Shown here: in pieces, positions 27,649-37,103 of the stretch
Numbering within the stretch: the first letter of the stretch is position 1
Layout: the number at the start of each line of letters is the position of its first letter
Assembly: GCA_024408235.1 (NCBI GenBank)
Contig: JAKSVF010000013.1
Location: 1-45,210 of the forward strand
DNA from: Bacilli bacterium
GTDB taxonomy: Bacteria > Bacillota_I > Bacilli_A > RFN20 > CAG-826
Direction: 5' to 3'
Length of the DNA: 45,210 bases
Notes under the pieces: generated by a model
The model's input: only the letters and a program-made list of their open reading frames with translations
Told to the model about the DNA's origin: nothing
Databases searched by the model: none
Program-made: the position numbers and the translations under genes

Positions 27649-27650
27649 AA

Positions 27651-28298
27651 TTAGCCTTTGATCCAGCTTTCATCTGATGGATTGTTTCTGAATGCGATTA
27701 ATCTTTCGACGTCTTCTTTTGCGATATAGTTCTCTTCAGCTGCGACGTTTGCGATAACGTCAAAATTTGTAAGAGAGACGTTCTTGACGTTTGCCTCTGC
27801 AAGTCTAACCAATCCCTTCTTCATTCCGTAAGTGAAAATAGAAACGATACCTAAGACTTCTGCGCCAGCTGCTCTTAATACGTCAACGACTTCGATGACT
27901 GATCCACCTGTTGAGATTAAGTCTTCAACGACGACGACTTTCTGTCCAGCCTCGAGTTTTCCCTCGATCTGATTCTGTCTGCCGTGATCTTTAGCGCCGC
28001 TTCTGACATAGCCCATTGGTAAACCCATGAGGTGTGCTGTGATTGCCGCATGTGCGATTCCAGCGGTAGAAGTGCCCATTAAGACTTCAACGTCTGGATA
28101 GTTTTCTTTGATAACTTCCGCAAGAGATGTCTCAACGTCTGTTCTTACTTTTGGTGCTGTTAATGTGAGTCTGTTGTCGCAATAGACTGGTGATTTGATT
28201 CCTGATGCCCAAGTGAATGGTTCATTTGGTCTGAAGAATACCGCTTTGATGGATAATAAATCCTTGGCGATTAATGTTTCGATTTCTGCTTTATTCAT
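27651..28298 (-). CDS. pyrE: Orotate phosphoribosyltransferase PyrE
   Basis: 215 residues, PRPP-dependent type I fold. [16 protein letters not shown] (about 28-43) is the substrate loop and [18 protein letters not shown] (about 96-113) the flexible catalytic loop with Lys and His. [16 protein letters not shown] (about 121-136) is the PRPP motif. It makes OMP from orotate and PRPP. AAGGAGAAAC precedes the ATG. It lies between pyrF and pyrB in the operon. Confidence 0.95.
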   Translation of the reverse strand: MNKAEIETLIAKDLLSIKAVFFRPNEPFTWASGIKSPVYCDNRLTLTAPKVRTDVETSLAEVIKENYPDVEVLMGTSTAGIAHAAITAHLMGLPMGYVRSGAKDHGRQNQIEGKLEAGQKVVVVEDLISTGGSVIEVVDVLRAAGAEVLGIVSIFTYGMKKGLVRLAEANVKNVSLTNFDVIANVAAEENYIAKEDVERLIAFRNNPSDESWIKG

Positions 28299-28309
28299 TT
28301 TGTTTCTCC

Positions 28310-29008
28310 TTAGTCAACGAATTCTCTAACGCATCTTTCATATGCTGCAACTGGATCTTCAGCTGCTGTGATTGGACGTCCGACGACGATATAGTCTGAG
28401 CCGATTTCCTTAGCCTGAGCTGGTGTCATGACTCTCTTCTGGTCGCCTTTATCTCCGTCAGCGAATCTTACTCCAGGAGTAACTGTGACGAAGTTCTTGC
28501 CGCATGTGTCGTGAACTTTCTGGGCCTCAAGTGGTGAGCAGACAACGCCGTCTAATCCTGATTCCTCAGCGCATTTTGCATAGTGCATAACGACCTTATC
28601 GATAGGCTCTTTGATCAAGAGGTCATTTTCCATGCTCTCCTGGTCAGTTGATGTGAGCTGTGTGACTGCGATTAAGAGTGGATGTGTTCCATCGTCTCTT
28701 GTGAGTCCTTCAAGAGCAGCTTTCATCATGTTCTTTGTGCCAGCTGCATGTAAGTTTGTCATATCAACGTCGAGATTCTTGAGAACTGCCATTGATTTTT
28801 TGACTGTATTTGGGATGTCGTGGAGCTTTAAGTCTAAGAAGATCTTGTGTCCTCTAGCCTTGATTTCTCTAACGATTTCTGGTCCTGCTGAATAGTAAAG
28901 TTCCATTCCGATCTTAACGAATGGTTTCTTTCCTTCAAACTTGTCCAAGAATGCGAGTGTCTTCTCTTTTGAGTCGAAGTCACAGGCAATAATTACGTCT
29001 CTACCCAT
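28310..29008 (-). CDS. pyrF: Orotidine 5-phosphate decarboxylase PyrF
   Basis: 232 residues of a TIM barrel. The catalytic Lys-Asp network is in [13 protein letters not shown] (about 58-70). [18 protein letters not shown] (about 6-23) is the first strand, [21 protein letters not shown] (about 174-194) the phosphate loop, and YIVVGRPI (about 208-215) the end. It decarboxylates OMP to UMP, the last step encoded here. Its start shares a base with the pyrD stop. Confidence 0.95.
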   Translation of the reverse strand: MGRDVIIACDFDSKEKTLAFLDKFEGKKPFVKIGMELYYSAGPEIVREIKARGHKIFLDLKLHDIPNTVKKSMAVLKNLDVDMTNLHAAGTKNMMKAALEGLTRDDGTHPLLIAVTQLTSTDQESMENDLLIKEPIDKVVMHYAKCAEESGLDGVVCSPLEAQKVHDTCGKNFVTVTPGVRFADGDKGDQKRVMTPAQAKEIGSDYIVVGRPITAAEDPVAAYERCVREFVD

Positions 29009-29925
29009 TATTTACATCCTCCAATTATTTCTTCTAATGAATTGATTTTGTATTTTTCCATCACTCTAGGGAGATCATTAATGATATCTCTACAAGCGAA
29101 AGGATTAATTAAGTTTGCAGCGCCAACCTCTACTGCGGTTGCGCCTGCCATCATCATTTCGATGACGTCTTCTGCTGAGCTTACTCCGCCCATGCCGATG
29201 ACAGGAATCTTGACTGCGTGTGATACCTGGTAAACCATTCTCACAGCGACAGGGAAGATTGCTGGTCCTGAGAAACCGCCCATCTTGTTTGCAATGACAG
29301 GGGTCCTCTTGTTTAAGTCGATTCTCATACCAAGCATCGTGTTGATAAGAGAGATACCGTCCGCGCCTGCTTCTTCGCATGCTTTTGCAATTGCGACGAT
29401 GTCAGTGACGTTTGGCGATAATTTGACAATGATTGGCTTTGTTGTGACTGCTTTTACAGCGCGAACAACGCTTGCGGCACCTTCAGGACTTGTGCCGAAT
29501 GCCATGCCACCGCCATGGACGTTAGGGCATGAAACATTGACCTCGATCCATCCGACCTGTTCCTCTTTATCAATTTTCTCGCATGTGTATGCATATTCCT
29601 CGATTGAGAATCCGGATACATTTGCCATTACTGGCTTATTAAAGCATTTCTTAAGCTTTGGAAGTTCAACTGAGATTACTTTCTCGACGCCAGGGTTCTG
29701 AAGTCCTACGGCATTTATCATTCCTGCTGTACATTCAGCGATTCTAGGCGTTGGATTTCCGAATCTTGGGTCTTTGGTGGTTCCCTTAAAGGAAAAGGTT
29801 CCTAAGACGTTAATATCGTATATTTCAGCGAATTCATAACCGAATCCGAATGTTCCGGATGCCGGAATAACTGGATTGTCTAATGTAATCCCGCAAAGAG
29901 TAACTTTGGTATTTATTTCTGCCAT
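29008..29925 (-). CDS. pyrD: Dihydroorotate dehydrogenase, class 1B catalytic subunit
   Basis: 305 residues from the ATG at 29925, which has AAGGAGGAAATCTT directly upstream. A longer frame from 30024 reads into pyrK and is rejected. [17 protein letters not shown] (about 18-34) and [11 protein letters not shown] (about 131-141) place the catalytic cysteine typical of class 1 enzymes; [18 protein letters not shown] binds FMN phosphate. Class 1B PyrD works as a heterotetramer with the iron-sulphur flavoprotein PyrK and reduces NAD+. The pyrK gene overlaps by 13 nt, consistent with this complex. Confidence 0.95.
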   Translation of the reverse strand: MAEINTKVTLCGITLDNPVIPASGTFGFGYEFAEIYDINVLGTFSFKGTTKDPRFGNPTPRIAECTAGMINAVGLQNPGVEKVISVELPKLKKCFNKPVMANVSGFSIEEYAYTCEKIDKEEQVGWIEVNVSCPNVHGGGMAFGTSPEGAASVVRAVKAVTTKPIIVKLSPNVTDIVAIAKACEEAGADGISLINTMLGMRIDLNKRTPVIANKMGGFSGPAIFPVAVRMVYQVSHAVKIPVIGMGGVSSAEDVIEMMMAGATAVEVGAANLINPFACRDIINDLPRVMEKYKINSLEEIIGGCK

Positions 29926-30647
29926 AAGATTTCCTCCTTGAATAAGACTGGACCGTCTTTGCAGATTCTCTTGTAACCTGCGATTGTTTTGCAGCTGCAT
30001 CCCATACATGCTCCGAATCCGCAACCCATTCTTTCTTCAAAGCTGAACTGGCCTGAAGTGTTTGTTGCGTTATATAAAGCCTTTAGCATTGGCTCTGGTC
30101 CACATGTGTAGAAGTGAGTGTATGCTTCTGGCATTGCGTTTGTGACGAAACCCTTTACTCCATAGCTTCCATCTACGGTTGTAACTGTAACATCACATCC
30201 GAGTTCTTTGAATTCATCTTCATAGAAGATTTCATCTTTTGTATTGAAACCGAGGATTACGGTAACCGCCTTTCCTTCGCCTCTTAGTTTCTTTGCGAGG
30301 TTATAGAGTGGTGGAACTCCCACGCCTCCTCCTACGAGAAGAGGCTTATCTCCGGCTTTAGAAAGATCGTATCCATTTCCTAAGCCTAGGAGAACGTCGA
30401 GTTTTGTTCCGCTCTTCATGTTTGCCATTGCACTTGTGCCTTTGCCTACGACTTTATAGACCAAGGTAAGTGTGTTATCTGTGTAATCACAGACAGAGAT
30501 AGGACGTCTTAAGTACATTCCCTCGATCTGGATGTTAACGAACTGACCGCAGTTGGTGACAGCGGTGGTGTCGCCCTTAAGAACCATCTTATAGACGTTC
30601 TTGTTGAGGGCGATGTTGCTTAATATTTCAAGTACTTCCTGCTTCAT
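29913..30647 (-). CDS. pyrK: Dihydroorotate dehydrogenase electron transfer subunit PyrK
   Basis: 244 residues. FAD domain: YLRRPISVCDYT (about 46-57), where R-P-I-S binds FAD. NAD domain: PLLVGGGVGVPPLY (about 100-113) and YTCGPEPMLKAL (about 177-188). The 2Fe-2S site is in RMGCGFGACMGCSCK with a later Cys in RICKDG, near the C-terminus. PyrK carries electrons from PyrD to NAD+. It lies between carB and pyrD. Confidence 0.95.
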   Translation of the reverse strand: MKQEVLEILSNIALNKNVYKMVLKGDTTAVTNCGQFVNIQIEGMYLRRPISVCDYTDNTLTLVYKVVGKGTSAMANMKSGTKLDVLLGLGNGYDLSKAGDKPLLVGGGVGVPPLYNLAKKLRGEGKAVTVILGFNTKDEIFYEDEFKELGCDVTVTTVDGSYGVKGFVTNAMPEAYTHFYTCGPEPMLKALYNATNTSGQFSFEERMGCGFGACMGCSCKTIAGYKRICKDGPVLFKEEILWQK

Positions 30648-30649
30648 AG

Positions 30650-33600
30650 TTATTTTGCATTAATCGTTGAGATTGTAATGACTGTCTCTTCAAGAACATC
30701 AAGAACAACCTTAACTGTATCTAATGATGTGAACATTGTGACGTTAGATTCGATTGCGTATTGTCTGATCAAGACGCCATCTGACTGAGCGCTGTGTGAG
30801 CCGATTGCGCTTGTGTTGATGACATAAGCGATATGTCCCTGGCGGATTGAATCCTTGATTTCATCTCCTTCAGAGAGTTTTCTCAAGACTCTAGTTCTAA
30901 TTCCGTTTTCTTTTAAGTATTTAGCTGTACCAGCGGTTGCTTCGATATTGAATCCGAGGTTATAGAATCTTCTTAAGAGAGGAAGTGCCTCTTCTTTGTC
31001 TTGGTCTGCGATGGTTGCGAATACTGTTCCGTAGCCCTGCATCTTTGTGCCTGCTGCCTGGAGCGCTTTATAAAGAGCGCGGTTAAGCTTCTTGTCATAT
31101 CCGATTGCTTCACCTGTTGACTTCATTTCTGGAGAGAGGTAAGCGTCTAAGCCTTTGATCTTATTGAATGAGAACACTGGGACTTTTACGTAATAGCGGC
31201 TCTTTTCTTCTGGATAGATTCCGAATATGCCCTGTTCCTTAAGCGTCTTGCCCATGATGACTTCTGTAGCGATGTCAGCAAGAGAATATCCTGTTGATTT
31301 TGAGAGGAATGGGACTGTACGTGATGAACGTGGGTTGACTTCGATGATATAGACTGTGTCTGTCTTATCAACGATGAACTGGATGTTGTAAAGGCCTTTG
31401 ATGCCAATGCCCAAGCCTAATTTCTTAGCGTACTGGAGGATTGTGCCTTTTACTTTATCTGAAATTGAGAATGTTGGATAAACGGAGATAGAGTCGCCAG
31501 AGTGGATACCTGTTCTTTCGACAAGTTCCATGATGCCTGGGACGAATACGTCATATCCATCGCAAATGGCGTCGACTTCAACTTCTTTACCGATGATGTA
31601 TTTATCGACCAAGACAGGTTTCTTCTCGTCGATTTCAACGGCTGTCTTTAAGTAATGGCGGAGATCCTTTTCGCATCCGACGATCTGCATTGCACGTCCG
31701 CCTAAGACGAATGAAGGTCTGACCAATACTGGATAACCGATTTCAGCTGCTGCTTTTACGCCGTCTTCGATGTTTGTGACTGCAACGCCTTTTGGCTGAG
31801 GAATTCCAAGTTCTACCAATAATCTTTCGAAGAGTTTTCTATCTTCTGCTTTATCGATAGCCTCGCAGTCTGTACCAACAATCTTGACGCCTCTTTCGGC
31901 TAATGGGGAAGCGAGGTTGATTGCGGTCTGTCCGCCAAGAGATGCGACAACACCTTCAGCGTTCTCGAAGTCGATGATTGCCATGACATCTTCTGGAGTT
32001 AGTGGTTCGAAATAGAGCTTATCTGCTGTTGTGTAATCTGTTGAAACTGTTTCTGGGTTGTTGTTGATGATGATTGCCTCATAGCCCTCACGTTTGATGG
32101 TCTGAACTGCGTGGACTGTTGAGTAGTCGAATTCAACGCCCTGACCAATACGGATAGGGCCAGCGCCTAAAACGATGATCTTCTTCTTGTCTGTGAGTCT
32201 TGATTCCATCTTGTAAGAAGGATTTACGAGATTCTGGTATGTTGAGTAAAGATATGCGATGTACTTACCTGTATGAAGTGTGTCGACCATCTTAAAGATT
32301 GGAGTGATTCCGTTCTCTTTTCTTGTTGCATAGAGCTCTGTTTCTTTTACGCCCCATGCTTTTGCGATGTATGCGTCACCAAAACCCATCACTTTAGCGT
32401 CCTTTAAGACGGAGATGTTATTTGGGTTTTCTTTGATTGTCTTCTCCATTTCGACGATCTTCTTGAATGACTCGAGGAAGAGTGGAGTGATTTTTGTGAT
32501 GTTATAGATATCTTCGACTGAAACGCCTCTTCTTAAAAGTTCGAAGACTGCGAAGACTGATTCTGATGTGAATTCTTTGATGTACTCTAAGAGCGATTCT
32601 GTTGTCTCGTTGTTGAATTTAGCAAGCAATGGGTGCTGGATTCCGATTTCGAGTGAACGAACTGACTTGAGGAAGCACTCTTCAAGTGTTGTACCGATGC
32701 CCATGACTTCGCCTGTTGCCTTCATCTGAGTCCCAAGTTTGTTGGATGCGGATGAGAACTTGTCGAATGGGAAACGTGGGAATTTAGCAACGACATAATC
32801 AAGTGATGGTTCTTTGTCTGCTGTACCGCCTGCGACTGGGATTTCTTTTAATTCCATGCCTAAAGCGATTTTTGCTGTTACTCTAGCGATAGGGTATCCA
32901 GATGCCTTTGAAGCTAAGGCTGATGATCTAGAGACACGTGGGTTAACCTCAATTAAGAAGTATTCGCTTGAATTTGGGTTTAATGCGAACTGGACGTTGC
33001 ATCCACCTTCGATCTTCAATTCTCTGATGATCTTGATAGCGGAATCGTTAAGCATCTTTAAGTCGTGCTGATTTAAAGACATGATTGGTGCGACAACCAT
33101 CGAGTCGCCGGTGTGAACGCCAACTGGGTCGATGTTTTCCATGCCGCAGATTGTGATTGCAGTGTCGTGTGAATCGCGCATGACCTCGAATTCGATCTCT
33201 TTATATCCACGGACCGATTTTTCAACGAGGACCTGATGAACTGGAGAAAGGGCGAATCCGTTTCTTGCTACATCGACTAATTCTTCTTCACTGTATGCGA
33301 AACCGCCACCGGTGCCACCGAGTGTGAACGCTGGTCTTAAGACTACTGGGTAGCCGATTCTCTTCGCCGCCTCTTTTGCTTCTTCAATGCTGTATGTGAT
33401 CTCTGATGGGATGACTGGCTCGCCAATCTTTTCGCACATTTCTTTGAAGAGCTCTCTATCTTCAGCTCTTTCGATTGATTCGCTGTTTGTACCGAGAAGT
33501 CTGACGCCACATTCTTTGAGGATGCCTTTCTTCTCTAACTGCATAGCGAGGTTAAGACCTGTCTGTCCACCGATTCCAGGAACGATTGCATCTGGTCTCT

Positions 33601-33841
33601 CGTAACGGAGAATCTTAGCGATGTATTCCAAAGTTAATGGTTCCATGTAGACCTTATCAGCAATCTGAGTGTCTGTCATGATAGTTGCAGGGTTTGAGTT
33701 GCATAAGACTACTTCGTAGCCCTCTTCCTTAAGTGCTAAGCAAGCCTGTGTACCTGCGTAGTCGAATTCAGCTGCTTGACCGATTACGATTGGTCCTGAA
33801 CCGATGATAAGAACTTTTTTGACGTCTGTTCTTTTAGCCAT
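30650..33841 (-). CDS. carB: Carbamoyl-phosphate synthase large subunit CarB
   Basis: 1063 residues, full length with the two duplicated ATP-grasp halves. First half: KVLIIGSGPIVIGQAAEFDYAGTQACLAL (from about residue 9); second half: KIIVLGAGPIRIGQGVEFDYS (about 554-574). The C-terminal MGS-like domain (about 930-1063) contains ATAGTAKYLKENGI and binds allosteric effectors. It uses ammonia channelled from the glutaminase CarA. The carA gene is not in this operon or window, although carA-carB is the usual order. The gene lies 14 nt after pyrC with an AAAGGAG site. Confidence 0.96.
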   Translation of the reverse strand: MAKRTDVKKVLIIGSGPIVIGQAAEFDYAGTQACLALKEEGYEVVLCNSNPATIMTDTQIADKVYMEPLTLEYIAKILRYERPDAIVPGIGGQTGLNLAMQLEKKGILKECGVRLLGTNSESIERAEDRELFKEMCEKIGEPVIPSEITYSIEEAKEAAKRIGYPVVLRPAFTLGGTGGGFAYSEEELVDVARNGFALSPVHQVLVEKSVRGYKEIEFEVMRDSHDTAITICGMENIDPVGVHTGDSMVVAPIMSLNQHDLKMLNDSAIKIIRELKIEGGCNVQFALNPNSSEYFLIEVNPRVSRSSALASKASGYPIARVTAKIALGMELKEIPVAGGTADKEPSLDYVVAKFPRFPFDKFSSASNKLGTQMKATGEVMGIGTTLEECFLKSVRSLEIGIQHPLLAKFNNETTESLLEYIKEFTSESVFAVFELLRRGVSVEDIYNITKITPLFLESFKKIVEMEKTIKENPNNISVLKDAKVMGFGDAYIAKAWGVKETELYATRKENGITPIFKMVDTLHTGKYIAYLYSTYQNLVNPSYKMESRLTDKKKIIVLGAGPIRIGQGVEFDYSTVHAVQTIKREGYEAIIINNNPETVSTDYTTADKLYFEPLTPEDVMAIIDFENAEGVVASLGGQTAINLASPLAERGVKIVGTDCEAIDKAEDRKLFERLLVELGIPQPKGVAVTNIEDGVKAAAEIGYPVLVRPSFVLGGRAMQIVGCEKDLRHYLKTAVEIDEKKPVLVDKYIIGKEVEVDAICDGYDVFVPGIMELVERTGIHSGDSISVYPTFSISDKVKGTILQYAKKLGLGIGIKGLYNIQFIVDKTDTVYIIEVNPRSSRTVPFLSKSTGYSLADIATEVIMGKTLKEQGIFGIYPEEKSRYYVKVPVFSFNKIKGLDAYLSPEMKSTGEAIGYDKKLNRALYKALQAAGTKMQGYGTVFATIADQDKEEALPLLRRFYNLGFNIEATAGTAKYLKENGIRTRVLRKLSEGDEIKDSIRQGHIAYVINTSAIGSHSAQSDGVLIRQYAIESNVTMFTSLDTVKVVLDVLEETVITISTINAK

Positions 33842-33855
33842 TGTTGTTATCTCCT

Positions 33856-35064
33856 TTACTTTTTATATGCTATGCGGCCATTAACAACTGTTAAGTAATT
33901 AACGCCGAATACCTTCATTCCTTCAAACGGCATCGACTTTCCTTTGGACAAGAAGTCTTTGCTGTTTATTGTGTACTCTTCATCGAGATCCCAGATTGTG
34001 AATCCGTTCATCGGCAATCCGAATCTCTTTCTTGGGTTGATTGCGAGTAATTCAATCAATTTTTCCAGTGTGATGATGCCTGTTTTAACTAGATGGGTGT
34101 AGCAGAGCTGGAATGATGTCTCAATTCCTACTATGCCGAATGGGCTCTTCTCCAAACCTCTAGACTTTTCTTCTTCTGAGTGAGGGGCGTGGTCGGTTGC
34201 GATGCAATCGATTGTGCCATCTTTAATTCCTTCAATGAGTGCCAGTCTATCCTCGACGCTTCTAAGCGGAGGATTCATCTTCCATCTTCCTTCTTCTTTA
34301 AGATCGTTTTCATCAAAGATTAAGTAGTGCGGTCCGGTCTCGCATGTGACGTCTACGCCGTCTTTCTTTGCCTGACGTATAATCTCAACGCTTTCTTTTG
34401 TTGAAATGTGGCAAACGTGATATGCGCATCCGGTTTCTTTTGCTAACCTGCAATCCCTAGCTATCTGCTCGTATTCCGAAGCGGAACAAATTCCTCTATG
34501 TCCATGCTCTTTGGCGTATATGCCGTCATGGATATATCCGCCTTTAAGCAATGAGTTTACCTCACAATGAGCAACGACCATTTTTCCGAGTTTCTTCGCT
34601 TCAATCATGGCGTGTCTCATCATCTCTTCTTCTTGAATTCCGCGACCGTCATCAGAGAATGCGACAACATGTGGAGCCATAGCCTTTAAGTCGGATAGTT
34701 CTTCTCCCTGCTCATTTACTGTGATTGAGCCGTAAGGATAAACACCGATCACCGCGTCTCTCTCAATAATGTCTAGCTGCTCTTTAAGGTGCTCGTAATT
34801 ATCTGGAACAGGATTGAGGTTTGGCATTGGACACACGATTGTATATCCGCCATGAGCTGCTGCAGCGGTGCCTGTTGCAATTGTCTCCTTATAAGAAAAA
34901 CCCGGCTCTCTTAAGTGAACATGCACATCGGAGAAACCAGGCAACAAACAATAATGATGATTTAATGGAAATACAAAATCTAAAGAGGAGAGGGTAGCTT
35001 TAACGCTATCTAAATCCATGTTAGTAGGGTTGTCGAGTTCAACTCTATTAAAAATAGTTTTCAT
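33856..35064 (-). CDS. pyrC: Dihydroorotase PyrC (type I)
   Basis: 402 residues of the amidohydrolase superfamily. Metal ligands: GFSDVHVHLREPG (about 43-55), HCEVN (about 165-169), CHISTKES (about 220-227) and ATDHAPHS (about 290-297). The N-terminal metal motif D-V-H-V-H-L-R is type I. It cyclises carbamoyl aspartate. Type I enzymes often associate with PyrB. First gene of the operon; AAGAGG lies 7 nt before the ATG inside a hairpin. Confidence 0.94.
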   Translation of the reverse strand: MKTIFNRVELDNPTNMDLDSVKATLSSLDFVFPLNHHYCLLPGFSDVHVHLREPGFSYKETIATGTAAAAHGGYTIVCPMPNLNPVPDNYEHLKEQLDIIERDAVIGVYPYGSITVNEQGEELSDLKAMAPHVVAFSDDGRGIQEEEMMRHAMIEAKKLGKMVVAHCEVNSLLKGGYIHDGIYAKEHGHRGICSASEYEQIARDCRLAKETGCAYHVCHISTKESVEIIRQAKKDGVDVTCETGPHYLIFDENDLKEEGRWKMNPPLRSVEDRLALIEGIKDGTIDCIATDHAPHSEEEKSRGLEKSPFGIVGIETSFQLCYTHLVKTGIITLEKLIELLAINPRKRFGLPMNGFTIWDLDEEYTINSKDFLSKGKSMPFEGMKVFGVNYLTVVNGRIAYKK

Positions 35065-35067
35065 AAT

Positions 35068-35089
35068 TAGACCTCTTGGAAGCTGTCTA
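35068..35089 (-). promoter_or_regulatory. Hairpin covering the pyrC ribosome binding site
   Basis: On the minus strand TAGA-cag-CTTC-caa-GAGG-TCTA can fold into a lower stem of four pairs, a 3-nt bulge on the 5-prime side, an upper stem of four pairs and a triloop. The 3-prime arm contains the Shine-Dalgarno AAGAGG (35077-35072). The sequence TTCCAAGAGGTCT is close to the PyrR-binding consensus (UCC-NGN-GAGG-YU) but one base shorter in the middle. This suggests translational control of the operon, possibly by PyrR. Confidence 0.4.
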
Positions 35090-35131
35090 GCCCGGAAACT
35101 AAATATATATTAAGCGCTCACGCACATAAAG

Positions 35132-35146
35132 AAGAAAACGCTTTCT
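35132..35146. promoter_or_regulatory. cre-like palindrome upstream of pyrC
   Basis: AAGAAAACGCTTTCT matches the CcpA site consensus WTGNAANCGNWNNCW at all defined positions but one, on either strand. It lies between the terminator of the Na/Pi transporter and the pyrC leader, in the expected promoter area. Confidence 0.4.
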
Positions 35147-35150
35147 AATC

Positions 35151-35173
35151 AAAAAAAAGATGGAAATCCATCT
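35151..35173 (-). terminator. Terminator of the Na/Pi transporter gene
   Basis: On the minus strand AGATGG-attt-CCATCT (35173-35158) is followed by a run of T residues (35158-35151). It begins immediately after the stop codon at 35175. Confidence 0.85.
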
Positions 35174-35174
35174 T

Positions 35175-36863
35175 TTATTGTTCTTCTGTGTCGTGACCTG
35201 TTGGGTCGATAATTGAGTAACCAACGTTTACCAAGTGGTCAGCTACACGTTCGAGGTTAGAGAGAAGAGAAGTGTAATATGGCGATAAGATGACCTTGCA
35301 CGCGCCTTCTTTCATACGATCATAATGCGCTGTGCTCAGTTCCTTCTTAAGTCTATCAGTCTCATCTTCAAGCACGTGTAATTGATGAAGATGTGATTTA
35401 TCTTTTTCATCGAAAATTTCAGGTACAATCTCAATCATTTGCTCGATTACATCAAACATTCTTTTGAATTCTGCAACCGCTGTCTCCGAGAATTTGAGTT
35501 CGTTTTCTTCCATTTCAAGCGACATCTCGTAGAAGTTGTTTGCGTGGTCACCAATACGCTCTACGTCGTTAATAACGTGGAACCATGAACCAACTCGCTT
35601 GCTCTCTTCACCATCAAGTACTCCTGTCAGTTTGATGAGATAAGGAGTCAACTTTTCGTTGATGTTGTCGATTCTCTCTTCAGTTTCAACCAACACCTTA
35701 TCTTCGCTCTTATCCTGAGTTGTTATTCTGACATAACCTCTTTTTAAGTTGGTGAATGCAAGGTCCATCATGCCCATGATTTCTTTCTTGGCCTGCATCT
35801 TAGCGATAGCAGGTTCACGAAGCATGTTGTCATCGATATATTGGACGGCTCTGTCTTTTTTAAGCGAGCTTGTGTCCTTAATTGTGATTTCACCAAGTTT
35901 AGCAATCACTCCGGCAAGAGGGAGTGCAATGAGTGTAACGATGATGTTGTACGCAACGTTGCAAACCGCGAGCGCCAAACCCGATTGTTCGTTGAATAAT
36001 CCGAGGATAAAGTTATCGCATTTTTCTGCACCACCAGTTGAGCTTACGATGATCCAAATAATGCCGGTTGCCACTAAAGCCATAACGATTCTAGCTATCA
36101 TACATGACACAGACATTCTCTTTGCGTTAACGTTTCCGCTGAGAGACGCAATGACCGTGATGGCGCATGCGCCAACAGTCGCACCAATTACAAGATAGAT
36201 ACCTGATGTAAGTGTTAAAGCATCCTTTGCTACTAACATAATTACGATACCAGATGTTGCAGAGGATGACTGAACAATTGCAGTAAATACTGCACCGATT
36301 AAAACAAGAAGGAGTGGGAATGATACATTAGAGAATAAATCGACGAAGAATAAATAAACCTGTGAAGTGCCATCAAAGACGCCTGACATTGTTTCAAGAC
36401 CGAAGAAGAGAAGGCCTAATCCTGATAGGAGTGTACCAAGGTTTTTGACCAATGGCTTCTTGAAGAAAGTCATTACAAGACCGATGAATGCAAAGCCAAT
36501 TAAGAATGCGGATAATTTGAATGAACCTGACCCACCGCTGAGAGTTGATAAAGAGACGATCAAGCCCGTTGCGGATGTACCAACATACGCGCCAAGCATG
36601 ATGCAAATGCCTTGGAGAAGCGTCATGATTCCAGCGTTTAAGAAGCCGATAACCATAACTGAGGTCGCCGATGACGACTGGATGATAGCAGTTACTGACA
36701 TACCTATGCCATAACCGGCCAATCTGTTGTTGCCTATCTTCTTAAAAAGACCTCTTAAACCCTTTCCAGCTACTTTTTTCATGCCGTTCGACATCATATC
36801 CATGCCGACCATGAAGACAGTAAGTCCTACGAGCAAGAGGATTATATCTTTAACCAATTCCAT
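35175..36863 (-). CDS. Na/Pi cotransporter with C-terminal PhoU domain
   Basis: 562 residues. Two inverted Na/Pi repeats carry the paired QSSSAT motifs: AIIQSSSATSVMVIG (about 59-73) and AIVQSSSATSGIVIM (about 196-210). About nine membrane helices occupy residues 1-325. From about 345 to the end lies a soluble helical PhoU-like domain with VINDVERIGDHANNFYEM and NLERVADHLVNVGYS, whose E-R-x-D-H motifs bind metal in PhoU. It probably imports phosphate with sodium, with the PhoU part regulating activity. AGGA lies about 10 nt before the ATG. A weaker cre-like AGAAAGCGG lies upstream of it on the same strand. Single-gene transcript. Confidence 0.9.
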   Translation of the reverse strand: MELVKDIILLLVGLTVFMVGMDMMSNGMKKVAGKGLRGLFKKIGNNRLAGYGIGMSVTAIIQSSSATSVMVIGFLNAGIMTLLQGICIMLGAYVGTSATGLIVSLSTLSGGSGSFKLSAFLIGFAFIGLVMTFFKKPLVKNLGTLLSGLGLLFFGLETMSGVFDGTSQVYLFFVDLFSNVSFPLLLVLIGAVFTAIVQSSSATSGIVIMLVAKDALTLTSGIYLVIGATVGACAITVIASLSGNVNAKRMSVSCMIARIVMALVATGIIWIIVSSTGGAEKCDNFILGLFNEQSGLALAVCNVAYNIIVTLIALPLAGVIAKLGEITIKDTSSLKKDRAVQYIDDNMLREPAIAKMQAKKEIMGMMDLAFTNLKRGYVRITTQDKSEDKVLVETEERIDNINEKLTPYLIKLTGVLDGEESKRVGSWFHVINDVERIGDHANNFYEMSLEMEENELKFSETAVAEFKRMFDVIEQMIEIVPEIFDEKDKSHLHQLHVLEDETDRLKKELSTAHYDRMKEGACKVILSPYYTSLLSNLERVADHLVNVGYSIIDPTGHDTEEQ

Positions 36864-36983
36864 AAAATTCTTGTCCTAACGTATCAATTTTACTAAATGT
36901 TTCGAAATATAGTAGAAAAACCGCTTTCTTTGCTGAAAATAGAATAGAAATTCTCAAGATTATAAATCTTTATCAAAATTCCT

Positions 36984-37012
36984 TTGACAATATACCTTAA
37001 GGTATGGATAAT
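36984..37012 (+). promoter_or_regulatory. Strong promoter of rplM-rpsI with palindrome in the spacer
   Basis: -35 TTGACA (36984-36989), 17-bp spacer, -10 GATAAT (37007-37012). The spacer contains the perfect 14-bp palindrome ATACCTTAAGGTAT (36992-37005). The leader to the rplM ATG is about 85 nt and could hold an L13-type autoregulatory structure, although I cannot confirm one. Confidence 0.7.
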
Positions 37013-37103
37013 TTCACTCGGCACTACTTTTGAAAGAGGAAACCCCGGTAAAGTTGAATCACAGAAAAAGATAGTCACAAGACTAGGAAGAAGGAAAGAA
37101 ATT

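Noticed and set aside
29926..30024. N-terminal extension of PyrD
   Set aside because: It is the pyrK iron-sulphur region read in another frame; AAGGAGG supports the ATG at 29925.
35065..35174. Transcription attenuator of the Bacillus pyr type
   Set aside because: No terminator hairpin with T-run lies between the promoter area and pyrC; the only one belongs to the upstream transporter gene.
36984..37103. N-terminal extension of L13 by 40 residues
   Set aside because: It would begin at the -35 box of the promoter; the extension matches no L13 sequence.
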